From an uncultured Lachnospiraceae bacterium (lineage in GTDB: Bacteria; Bacillota; Clostridia; Lachnospirales; Lachnospiraceae): 64,000 nt of DNA. This document shows, piece after piece, positions 17,139 to 24,836 of the stretch. The DNA is taken from positions 1 to 64,000 of the forward strand of contig CAJTRA010000015.1 in the NCBI GenBank assembly GCA_910578345.1, read 5' to 3'. Position 1 is the first letter of the stretch; every line of letters begins with the position of its first letter. The position numbers were made by a program, and so were the translations under genes. The notes under the pieces were generated by a model that had not been told where the DNA came from, made no database searches, and saw only the letters and a program-made list of their open reading frames with translations.

Positions 17139-17561
17139 TTATACATTCTGGCAGGATGTTTCCAACGGACACGCAATCCGGAACATATCTTCACAGGCGC
17201 GGTGAACAAGCTGCGCCTGCGCGGTATCCGCAAGTTTGTAATACATCTCCTTGCCTTCCCTCCTGCTCACAATCACGCCGCTGCGGCGAAGCAGTTTCAG
17301 ATGATGGGATACTGCAGGATCGCTCATCTCCATCACTGCCGCTATATTGCTGACGCACGCCTCACAGTGACAAAGAAGCCACAAGATCCTTAGTCTTGTG
17401 CCGTCGCTGATTAGCTTAAACATCTCTGCCGCCTGGATGCATTCTTCCTGGCCCGGCAGATTGGCCAGTACCTTATCGATTTTCTGTCTGTGATCCGCAC
17501 CTGCACAATGGTCATGCGGAAGATCATCTGCCGTCCAGCGGCGATTCTTTTCCGTCGTCAT
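17139..17561 (-). CDS. ArsR/SmtB family metal-responsive repressor
   Basis: 140 residues with the ArsR winged helix (FKLISDGTRLRILWLLCHCE, then SDPAVSHHLKLLRRSGVIV). Potential metal ligands are in the N-terminal HDHC, in the CHCEACVSNI segment that corresponds to the alpha-3 site of CadC-type sensors, and in HRACEDMF near the C-terminal helix. This pattern suggests sensing of zinc, cadmium or lead. It follows the P-type ATPase gene on the same strand with a 111-bp gap, so it probably represses the ATPase promoter. AGGAGTAGA precedes the ATG. Confidence 0.9.
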   Translation of the reverse strand: MTTEKNRRWTADDLPHDHCAGADHRQKIDKVLANLPGQEECIQAAEMFKLISDGTRLRILWLLCHCEACVSNIAAVMEMSDPAVSHHLKLLRRSGVIVSRREGKEMYYKLADTAQAQLVHRACEDMFRIACPLETSCQNV

Positions 17562-17672
17562 TCTACTCCTGTACCCTCCTCTCTTCCCTGCCCGCGATAT
17601 CCCCTTACTTCTCCATCGCGAGCCGTATCCTCAACACGCGGCATATAATACCCCCATAACCGTACTTATTCT

Positions 17673-19544
17673 TCAACGTTTCTGATAGTACAGCGCTCTC
17701 GTCGCATTCAATACCGCAAGAATCATAACTCCGACATCGGCAAAGATCGCCCACCACATATTCAGCGTTCCCACAGCGCCAAGCCCTAAACAGACAAATT
17801 TCACGGCCAGCGCAAAGACAATATTCTGGTGCACAATGCGTAGGGTCTTCCTGGAAATACCGATGGCTGTCGCAATCTTCTCCGGGTTATCATCCATCAA
17901 CACGATATCTGCCGCCTCGATCGCTGCATCAGCGCCCATAGCACCCATGGCGATCCCCAAATCTGCCCTGGAAAGTACTGGTGCATCATTGATGCCGTCG
18001 CCCACAAACGCCAGTTTTCCCTTCCGTCCCTGTGCGGCAAGCAGCGCCTCGACTTCCTTCACTTTATCTGCGGGCAAAAGTTCACTTTTGACTACATCCA
18101 CACCGATCTCATCTGCCACAGCATCCGCCACGGCTCTGGCATCTCCGGTTAACATAACTACCTTCTCTACCCCCGCCGCCTTTAAGGCGGACACTGCCTT
18201 ACCCGCGTTCGGCTTCACCACATCCGCGATCAGGATATAGCCTGCATACCTGCCCTCCACCGCTACATGGACTTCCGTCCCGATCTGCTGAGGCTTCCCA
18301 TAAGGAATCGATAACCGGTCCATCAGTTTCCTGTTGCCCACTGCCACCTTTCTGCCGTCAACCAGTGCAGTCACTCCATGTCCGCTGATCTCTTCCACTT
18401 CACTGACTCTGGCCGGATCGATGCTTCTGCCATAAGCCTCCTTCAGACTCTTGCTGATCGGATGATTGGAATAGTGCTCGGCATAAACAGCCGCTTCCAG
18501 AAGCGCCTCCGCAGAAGTGTCTTCTGCCGGCGCAAGATGAGTCACCTCGAAGACGCCTCTTGTCAAGGTTCCCGTCTTATCACATACAAGACAGGTGGTC
18601 TTCGAGAGCGCTTCCAGATAATTGGATCCCTTCACCAAAATCCCCTTCGCGGACGCGCCGCCAATCCCCCCGAAGAAACTTAAAGGGATCGAAATCACCA
18701 GCGCACAGGGACAGCTTATGACCAGTGTAGTCAAAGCCCGGATGACCCACTGGGACCACCCTGCCGGATGGCCAAACATCAGATTGACGACCGGCGGCAA
18801 AAGAGCCAGCACGAGCGCGCCGATACAGACGGCCGGCGTATAGTATCTGGCAAACCGGGTAATGAAATTCTCAGATCTGGACTTCTTCATGCTGGAATTT
18901 TCCACCAGATCCAGGATCTTCGATACCGTAGATTCTCCGAATTCTTTCGTCGTCCTCATGCGCAGCACCCCGGACAGATTCACACAGCCGCTGATCACTT
19001 CATCTCCCTGTATCACTTCTCTCGGCAGACTCTCACCTGTCAGCGCGCTTGTGTTAAGCGTGGATGTTCCCTCCACAACCACTCCATCGATAGGGACTTT
19101 CTCCCCAGGCTGCACCACAATAACCGTTCCGGCCGCTACCTCTTCCGGATCAACCTGCACGAGAACGCCATCCTGTTCCACATTCGCATAATCCGGGCGG
19201 ATATCCATCAACGCTGTGATATTCTTCCGGCTCTTCCCCACCGCATAACTCTGGAACAGCTCCCCGATCTGATAGAAAAGCATGACTGCGGTCCCTTCTA
19301 CATACTCTCCTAACGCGATTGCTCCGACTGTGGCTGCCGCCATCAGAAAGTTCTCGTCAAAAACTTCTCCGTGCACGATCCCCAGCACCGCCTTTTTCAG
19401 GATATCATACCCAATGATCAGATACGGGATCAGAAAAAGTCCCAGCCTTATATAGATATTTTCCACCGGAAGCAGGCAAAAACCTGCCGTCAACAATGCT
19501 GCCACAATAATACGGATCAATACTTTCTTTTGCTTTCTTGTCAT
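17673..19544 (-). CDS. Heavy-metal P-type ATPase (Zn/Cd/Pb exporter, ZntA/CadA type)
   Basis: A 623-residue P1B-type ATPase. It has the actuator TGES, the intramembrane metal motif CPC (SCPCALVISIP), the phosphorylated Asp in CDKTGTLTRG, the HP locus (YSNHPISKS) and GDGINDAP. In the last two membrane helices the Lys of AVKFVCLG and the DVG of FADVGVMILAV match the P1B-2 group that exports Zn2+, Cd2+ and Pb2+. The usual N-terminal HMA metal-binding domain is missing: the chain starts straight at the first membrane helices. CGGGAGGTAGACC precedes the ATG. The ArsR repressor gene follows. Confidence 0.94.
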   Translation of the reverse strand: MTRKQKKVLIRIIVAALLTAGFCLLPVENIYIRLGLFLIPYLIIGYDILKKAVLGIVHGEVFDENFLMAAATVGAIALGEYVEGTAVMLFYQIGELFQSYAVGKSRKNITALMDIRPDYANVEQDGVLVQVDPEEVAAGTVIVVQPGEKVPIDGVVVEGTSTLNTSALTGESLPREVIQGDEVISGCVNLSGVLRMRTTKEFGESTVSKILDLVENSSMKKSRSENFITRFARYYTPAVCIGALVLALLPPVVNLMFGHPAGWSQWVIRALTTLVISCPCALVISIPLSFFGGIGGASAKGILVKGSNYLEALSKTTCLVCDKTGTLTRGVFEVTHLAPAEDTSAEALLEAAVYAEHYSNHPISKSLKEAYGRSIDPARVSEVEEISGHGVTALVDGRKVAVGNRKLMDRLSIPYGKPQQIGTEVHVAVEGRYAGYILIADVVKPNAGKAVSALKAAGVEKVVMLTGDARAVADAVADEIGVDVVKSELLPADKVKEVEALLAAQGRKGKLAFVGDGINDAPVLSRADLGIAMGAMGADAAIEAADIVLMDDNPEKIATAIGISRKTLRIVHQNIVFALAVKFVCLGLGAVGTLNMWWAIFADVGVMILAVLNATRALYYQKR

Positions 19545-19601
19545 GGTCTACCTCCCGATCGCATTCGTCCATTCTTTTTCTTACTTGCTTCTTATATGAA
19601 C

Positions 19602-19630
19602 ATTTAAACATTTATTTAATTGTTTGTCAA
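19602..19630 (-). promoter_or_regulatory. Sigma-A promoter of the metal P-ATPase operon
   Basis: On the minus strand, TTGACA (19630-19625) is separated by 17 nt from TTAAAT (19607-19602). The spacer and -10 are AT-rich with repeated AAATGTT words, as expected for an ArsR-family operator, but I could not define a clean 12-2-12 palindrome. Confidence 0.6.
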
Positions 19631-19663
19631 GAAGAAACTCTAAAATCTTTCCCTGAGATCACG

Positions 19664-19690
19664 AAAAGCCAGGCACACCGCCTGACTTTC
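19664..19690 (-). terminator. Terminator of the SpoIID-like/LysM gene
   Basis: AAGTCAGGC pairs with GCCTGGCTT (9 bp with one G-U pair, 5-nt loop) followed by TTTT on the minus strand, 11 bp beyond the stop codon. Confidence 0.7.
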
Positions 19691-19700
19691 CCGTGAACCC

Positions 19701-21536
19701 TTATACAGGAATTCTGAGCGTCTGACCAATGCTCAGATGATCACTGGTAAGACCATTCGCCCTCCTGATCGCATCTACCGTCGTGCCATACCGGTTGGCG
19801 AGCAGCCACAGCGTGTCGCCGGAACGCACGGTATAGGTGATATACTGCCCGTTTTGTGACACCGGGATCTGCAACACCTGCCCGATCTGCAGATTATCAC
19901 TGGTAAGACCGTTTTGTCTCTTGATCGCATCCACCGTCGTGCCGTACCGGTTGGCAAGCAGCCACAGCGTATCGCCGGAACGCACGGTATACCGAATGAC
20001 GTCTTCCGAGGGTGGCGCAGGTGTCTGTCCAGGAGGCGTGACATTCTGGTTGATGCCGCGGTATGCTTCATATAAGGCATTCCATGTTGCCCTTCCAACA
20101 ACACCGTCGGCCACAAGCCCCATTCTCTGCTGGAACGCGATGACCGCCTGCCTTGTGCCGCTGCCGAAGATTCCATCCTGCGCCGGTGCAGGTATACCCG
20201 GATAATACTCTGAGATAACATTCAGCAGATACTGCAGGGTAATCACATCCTGGCCGGTCGAGCCCTGTCTGAGCACAGAGGACGGCGGCACCGTTCCAAT
20301 GCCAAGCGAACTTCCTTCACTGTTCAATTCTGCCAGTCTGGTGACTGCTGTATACAGACTGGATATCTTATACCACGTGGATTTCCCCACAATGCCGTCG
20401 CTGGCAAGATTGAAAATACTCTGAAATCTGGCGACCGCCTCTCTCGTGCTGTCCCCAAAGGTTCCCGCCGGATCACGGATCACGGGAATCGCCGGATAGT
20501 TCTGCCTGATCCTTCCCAGATAAGTCTGAATCGTCTGGACATCTAATCCGGTACTGCCCACACGAAGCGGCGTCCCAGGATAAGAAGACAGCATATTGGT
20601 CATGATATTCGTCTCCGCGATCTCGACATCATTCGGATAATAAGCCCGCAGAATATTGATCGGCGACCGCCCCTCATTGGCCAGCGTGACAGTGCCCCAT
20701 TGGGACAATCCCTGGCATGTCGCTGTCGTGCCATTGCAAAAGGAAGTAAAGTAAGGCGCGTTCTGCCCCTTTCTGCGGACATATTCATTAAAGATCTCGT
20801 CCACAATCCTGCTGATGGAACTATAGATCGGTCTTCCATAGACAAAAGCCTGGTCATAGGCAGTACTGTTCGTGATATCAAAATCATATCCCTTGTTGCG
20901 ATACCATTCCGTATACACTCTGTTTAAAGCAAAGGTGATGATCGCATAAATATTCGCCCGAAGAGCCGCATCCGGCCAGGTAGGATAGATCTCGCTGCTG
21001 GCGACATTCTTGACATAATCCGGAAAGGATACCTGCACGTTGGAGGCTGATGATGCCGGAGTGCCCAGATGAACCGTAATCGGATTGGGAATCACTACCT
21101 GACGCAACACATAAAGGGCTCCCTCCGCCTCCGCACCCTCCTGGTTCCGCTCTCCGGTCATACTCACCGCCGGACTGCCAACCACAATATCTGTCTGCAC
21201 GGCGCTTCGCTGCCCATCCTGCATCGGTACAAGCATAAGCGGCAGTACCGCTGACTCGCCGTCATAGACAGGAATGTTGGAAACATACAGTGAATCAAAT
21301 CCTTCTGCCTGTGCCAGCACATGATAACTTACATAAGGAGTTCCGGTAAAACTCTGATCCAGCGAAAACCTCTTGTCCACCGTCTCTAACGGGACGCGCC
21401 TCGTCTCCCCATTTTCATCCGTTGTCAACTCATAAACACGGTTTTGCTCATCGTCCAGTACTGTAACCTGCACGCCCTGCAGCGGGACAGCGTCATGCGC
21501 AGTCCGCGCCTGCATGGTCAAATAACCAATAGCCAT
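19701..21536 (-). CDS. SpoIID-like protein with two PG-binding and two LysM domains
   Basis: 611 residues with no signal peptide. The N-terminal ~100 residues form a carboxypeptidase-regulatory-like beta domain (VPLQGVQVTVLDDEQNRVYE). Residues about 170-310 resemble the SpoIID/LytB fold: YVKNVASSEIYPTWPDAALRAN and GLSQWGTVTLANEG. Then come two peptidoglycan-binding type-1 domains (LRVGSTGLDVQTIQTYL... and LRQGSTGQDVITLQYLL...) and two nearly identical LysM domains at the C-terminus (YTVRSGDTLWLLANRYGTTV in both). A shorter paralogue lies at 59429-60694. The architecture and a sigma-K-like promoter suggest a spore cortex or coat protein made in the mother cell; the enzymatic activity is unproven. 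Confidence 0.8.
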   Translation of the reverse strand: MAIGYLTMQARTAHDAVPLQGVQVTVLDDEQNRVYELTTDENGETRRVPLETVDKRFSLDQSFTGTPYVSYHVLAQAEGFDSLYVSNIPVYDGESAVLPLMLVPMQDGQRSAVQTDIVVGSPAVSMTGERNQEGAEAEGALYVLRQVVIPNPITVHLGTPASSASNVQVSFPDYVKNVASSEIYPTWPDAALRANIYAIITFALNRVYTEWYRNKGYDFDITNSTAYDQAFVYGRPIYSSISRIVDEIFNEYVRRKGQNAPYFTSFCNGTTATCQGLSQWGTVTLANEGRSPINILRAYYPNDVEIAETNIMTNMLSSYPGTPLRVGSTGLDVQTIQTYLGRIRQNYPAIPVIRDPAGTFGDSTREAVARFQSIFNLASDGIVGKSTWYKISSLYTAVTRLAELNSEGSSLGIGTVPPSSVLRQGSTGQDVITLQYLLNVISEYYPGIPAPAQDGIFGSGTRQAVIAFQQRMGLVADGVVGRATWNALYEAYRGINQNVTPPGQTPAPPSEDVIRYTVRSGDTLWLLANRYGTTVDAIKRQNGLTSDNLQIGQVLQIPVSQNGQYITYTVRSGDTLWLLANRYGTTVDAIRRANGLTSDHLSIGQTLRIPV

Positions 21537-21601
21537 ATATCTTCCTTCTCCTTTTCATAAGCAATGCACAAACCGTCGCTGCGCATTCTTTCCTATGTTA
21601 C

Positions 21602-21628
21602 AGAGTATGAAGAAATATGGCTATCTGT
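21602..21628 (-). promoter_or_regulatory. Sigma-K-like promoter of the SpoIID-like/LysM gene
   Basis: Minus strand: AC (21628-21627), 17 nt, then CATACTCT (21609-21602), matching the AC-N16/17-CATANNNT consensus of sigma-K. The match is short and could be chance, but the paralogue at 59429 has the same arrangement. Confidence 0.35.
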
Positions 21629-21659
21629 TACATTTCTTTCTGTTATCTTATCCTGTTAT

Positions 21660-23327
21660 CTACTGCACGACACCGTCGCCGCTTCTCGTCCACACGATCT
21701 TCTGGCTGATCATCTGGTCGATATCCATACCGATGATCTCGGAAGCTCTGGCCTTCGCGATCTCTTCATTGGCCGTTCCCAGGTTCTTATAGATCTCATA
21801 GGCCGGTTTCCTGTTACCATTCAGATCATACAGCCCCAACGCCAGATTGCTCTCCATCTCATGGGCATCATCGGTCTGCCGAAACAGCATAAACGCATCC
21901 ACATCAGGCAGCGAAGCCGCTTTCAGATACCCATAGGCGATCGATGCCTCCTGCGCCGCATCCCCGAAGCTGGAAGTATAACCGATCTCAGCGATCGAAA
22001 TGCTCCTCACCGCACCGGACGGACTCAAAAACTGCGGCTTATGCATATAATCGATCAGGATATCAATATTCTGCATCGTGATATAGGGCGTTGCAAGATT
22101 CTCCTTCACCCACACCGCCGGGCCGTTCCACGCATAAGGATCGTACAGCGGAGAATTATAGGGGTGATAGGAAAGCCCCCAGTCAATGTTGCCCTCCCTG
22201 TTCATATAATAGTTAAACTGATCCAGATACTCTTTGGCCAAGAAGCTGCCTGGATTCGATTTCCTGTTCCACTCCTGATCGATCGAATTGTAGATGTTCA
22301 CATTGGCATTCGCACCCTTTAACTCATTGTAAAGAAGCCGGAAAGCTTTCACATAAATATTGACATTATAATCCAGTGAATCCGAACTGCTGTACCACCA
22401 GGAAGTCCTGGCGTTCACTTCGTTGCCGATGATCCAGTTGTCCACCTGTCCGCAGTCGAAGTGTCCCGAATACCGCTGCCCTAAGAAGGCACCGATCGCC
22501 TTGATATGGTCAGTCCCGTCTGCGTCTGCCACGTTGAGCGCATAGCCTGGGCAGTCCCCGCCTCTGGCTGTCGGATGGATCAGATCCTGGGAATACGCAC
22601 TCTTACCTCCGTTTAACAAAACCATGGTAACCTGCATGCCATATACGTTCAGGCTTCTGATCATAGAGTCGAACTTACTCACCATGCTCCCGTTGAAGTA
22701 CCATGTCTTCCCATTATAGTCAAAAGGAATCGCCCCTGGGGCAGATGCAGCCGAGCAGATATCATCCACATACATATTATAGACTACCTGCTGGACTCCT
22801 AATTCCTGCAGCTCTTCTCTGGAAGCTTTCGTCAGATCTGGCAGAATGCCTTTGATCCCGGCAGGTTTCCTTGGGGAAGTGTAAGAAGCGACCGCCTCCG
22901 GGTTGGTGATATAATGCTCATCACTGACCTGTACCATCTGTCCGCCCTGCTTCACCGCGATCAGAAACTTACGGCTTAAATTAGAATTCTCTGTGTTATA
23001 CTGCAGCGGAAAATGTGCTGTGACAGATGTCCCCGCACTCACCGTCGCCACAACCTCGCCTGCTGTGCCGTCCTGCCACACTTCATCCGCGTAAAGATAG
23101 AACTTGCCGTCGTCACTTGCAGGCACACTGCCCACATTCAGCTGACACACCACATCCGAACCGGAAATCGTACAGGAAGTGATCTCCACCGGACGGCCTG
23201 CCGCCTCTGCGCGCAGCATCGTATGCGGGCTAAACGCTGCGCCTCCCGCCGCCAATACCGTAACTGTCAGTACCGCCGCCAATACCGACCGAATCCTTGT
23301 TCTGAAGTCTCTTCTGTGTCTTCTCAT
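21660..23327 (-). CDS. DUF5722 secreted glycosidase-like protein
   Basis: 555 residues with a strong signal peptide: basic MRRHRRDFRTRIR, hydrophobic VLAAVLTVTVLAAGGAAF, and a cleavage region around AEAAG. A beta-rich region covers about 45-150. The remainder resembles a TIM-barrel hydrolase of clan GH-A: NWIIGNEVNARTSWWY places a Glu after Asn at the acid/base position, and ISIAEIGYTSSFGD supplies a candidate nucleophile Glu. YNMYVDDICSAAS, WGLSYHPYNSPLYDPYAW and FMLFRQTDDAHEMESNLALGLYD are characteristic of the DUF5722 family as I recall it. No activity is known to me. It should act outside the cell. Confidence 0.75.
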   Translation of the reverse strand: MRRHRRDFRTRIRSVLAAVLTVTVLAAGGAAFSPHTMLRAEAAGRPVEITSCTISGSDVVCQLNVGSVPASDDGKFYLYADEVWQDGTAGEVVATVSAGTSVTAHFPLQYNTENSNLSRKFLIAVKQGGQMVQVSDEHYITNPEAVASYTSPRKPAGIKGILPDLTKASREELQELGVQQVVYNMYVDDICSAASAPGAIPFDYNGKTWYFNGSMVSKFDSMIRSLNVYGMQVTMVLLNGGKSAYSQDLIHPTARGGDCPGYALNVADADGTDHIKAIGAFLGQRYSGHFDCGQVDNWIIGNEVNARTSWWYSSSDSLDYNVNIYVKAFRLLYNELKGANANVNIYNSIDQEWNRKSNPGSFLAKEYLDQFNYYMNREGNIDWGLSYHPYNSPLYDPYAWNGPAVWVKENLATPYITMQNIDILIDYMHKPQFLSPSGAVRSISIAEIGYTSSFGDAAQEASIAYGYLKAASLPDVDAFMLFRQTDDAHEMESNLALGLYDLNGNRKPAYEIYKNLGTANEEIAKARASEIIGMDIDQMISQKIVWTRSGDGVVQ

Positions 23328-23472
23328 ACGCTTTCCATTTTCCTCTCTGTTTTCTGTATCTTATGTATAAAACATCAAAGACATGTTTTAAAGTTATCGT
23401 ATATGCCATTTACTATGTATTATAGCTGTTAAACCATAGATAGGCAACCCGTGTTTTTCTTTTAAGAGAATC

Positions 23473-24390
23473 TTAATCTTTCCCTTCTTCTGGATTCACA
23501 TGCACCATGATATGTTTCACCTTCGGGAAATTCTTTTCAATCGCATCATGCACGCGCTCCGCAATCCCATGTGATTCCCTGAGCGTCTTATCCCCGTCCA
23601 CTCTGATCTCAATATCCACATAAATCTTATTGCCAAACACGCGCGTATGCAGCAGATCCACGCCCAATACCCCTTCCTGCACAGCCGCACACTGCATAAA
23701 CGTCGCTTCTACATCCTCATCACATGCCTTATCTACCATCTTGTTCACTGCATCCATGAAGATCTCATAGGCTGCCTTCTCGATAAAGAAACAGATCACC
23801 ACGCTGGCGGCCGGATCTGCAATCGGAAGCCCCAGCCTGGAACCTGCAATACCGATCAGCGCACCGACGGAAGACAATGCATCGGAACGGTGATGCCACG
23901 CATCCGCCATCAGCGCGCCGGAATCGATCCTTCTGGCATTGACTCTCGTATATTGGTACATTCCTTCCTTCACCACAATCGACACGACAGCCGCCGCCAG
24001 CGCCAGTCTGCCGGGCACTGCGAGCTGTGCATAATCCCCTCCCGCAATCTTACACACGGCAGTATAACCGATCCCAAGACCAGTGACTGCCAGGATCGTC
24101 GCCAGCACAATAGCCGCCACACACTCCATTCTCTCATGCCCGTAAGGATGATCCTTGTCACTCTCCCTACCCGATATCTTCACGCCGATGATCACCACAA
24201 CCGTACTGAATACATCAGAAGCCGAATGAATCGCGTCTGAGATCATAGCTCCGGAGTGCGCAATGACTCCTGCCAGAAGTTTAAATACGGTAAGTACAAA
24301 GTTTGCCACGATGCTGACCATGGAAACCCGCATGGCTGTCTTCTCATACTCCTGTGTATTCTCTGTACTTTTTTGATCTGTTACTGTCAT
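23473..24390 (-). CDS. Cation diffusion facilitator (CDF) metal exporter
   Basis: About 305 residues. Six membrane helices carry the transport-site motifs SDAIHSASD (helix II) and ADAWHHRSD (helix V), both with the HxxxD pattern of zinc-type CDF proteins. A cytoplasmic C-terminal domain of about 90 residues (GVDLLHTRVFGNKIYVDIEIRVD...HGIAERVHDAIEK) regulates dimerisation by metal binding. It exports Zn2+, Co2+, Ni2+ or Fe2+. The ATG at 24390 follows AAGGGAGAAAATCGCAAT; a longer frame from 24483 runs back into the leader terminator and is not used. The leader folds as a probable metal riboswitch. Confidence 0.93.
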   Translation of the reverse strand: MTVTDQKSTENTQEYEKTAMRVSMVSIVANFVLTVFKLLAGVIAHSGAMISDAIHSASDVFSTVVVIIGVKISGRESDKDHPYGHERMECVAAIVLATILAVTGLGIGYTAVCKIAGGDYAQLAVPGRLALAAAVVSIVVKEGMYQYTRVNARRIDSGALMADAWHHRSDALSSVGALIGIAGSRLGLPIADPAASVVICFFIEKAAYEIFMDAVNKMVDKACDEDVEATFMQCAAVQEGVLGVDLLHTRVFGNKIYVDIEIRVDGDKTLRESHGIAERVHDAIEKNFPKVKHIMVHVNPEEGKD

Positions 24391-24454
24391 ATTGCGATTT
24401 TCTCCCTTTTCCACTCTTTCCACGCACAAACACAGGACTACTTTCCTATGAGAT

Positions 24455-24503
24455 AAAAAAACACCCGCGTACACAGTTATCACAACTACTGTCCCGCAGA
24501 TGT
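24455..24503 (-). terminator. Leader terminator (riboswitch expression platform) of the CDF gene
   Basis: Minus strand: ACATCTGCG (24503-24495) pairs with CGCGGGTGT (24469-24461), allowing G-U pairs; an inner ACAGT/ACTGT helix follows after a small internal loop, and the outer stem runs into seven T residues (24461-24455). It ends 65 nt before the CDF start codon. Its 5' arm overlaps a small AGAT/ATCT hairpin of the upstream aptamer, so the two folds exclude each other. Confidence 0.75.
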
Positions 24504-24643
24504 CCTAATCTACTGTCGCCCGTGCGACCCGGCTCCCAGGCTTATCTTAAAGCCCTGGCCTGCTCAGTTTGTACTGTATTGAGGCAGCCTATCTTCCAGA
24601 CAAGATGCGCTCCCCTTGATGCAGTGCAAAGAGGTTTCAAATT
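24504..24643 (-). promoter_or_regulatory. Structured leader, probable NiCo (czcD) metal riboswitch
   Basis: Between a promoter at 24650-24678 and the leader terminator lies a chain of hairpins: CCTCTT/AAGGGG, ATCTT/AAGAT, CTCA/TGAG, CCAGGGCTT/AAGCCTGG, GTCGC/GCGAC and AGAT/ATCT. ACAGTAG recurs after two of them (GGCGACAGTAG and CGGGACAGTAG). A structured leader with an attenuator in front of a CDF exporter in Lachnospiraceae matches the NiCo riboswitch class known to control czcD genes. I assign the class from context and general form, not from a position-by-position match. The rest of the gap up to 24836 holds the promoter of the next gene. Confidence 0.55.
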
Positions 24644-24649
24644 TTTAAT

Positions 24650-24678
24650 AATATAACATACCGTTCCCGAAATTGCAA
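24650..24678 (-). promoter_or_regulatory. Sigma-A promoter of the CDF leader
   Basis: Minus strand: TTGCAA (24678-24673), 17-nt spacer, TATATT (24655-24650). Transcription would start near 24643, at the first hairpin of the structured leader. Confidence 0.6.
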
Positions 24679-24806
24679 GGCGGAATGTAAAATCGTTTCA
24701 TACTGTTTCATTTCCACTGTTCCATGTCCACTTACGACTCATAAACTGCCAAAGTGTTCCAATGCAGAAATCGCTCTCCCTTCTAGCCTGGGCAAGGGAA
24801 CTATGA

Positions 24807-24812
24807 TATAAT
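24807..24812 (+). promoter_or_regulatory. -10 element upstream of the giant surface protein gene
   Basis: A perfect TATAAT (24807-24812) precedes the start codon by 25 bp. The -35 region (TAGCCT at 24784-24789) is a poor match. The leader would be about 18 nt and carries the SD sequence AAAGGAG. Confidence 0.45.
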
Positions 24813-24836
24813 GCATTTTGACATCCAAAGGAGCAG

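Noticed and set aside
19701..19990. CRISPR-like or tandem DNA repeat
   Set aside because: The repeated DNA is explained by two nearly identical LysM domains in a coding region.
24504..24643. 6S RNA or cobalamin riboswitch in the CDF leader
   Set aside because: No B12 box is present, and the region ends in a terminator placed directly before a metal exporter; a 6S-type single long hairpin is not what folds.
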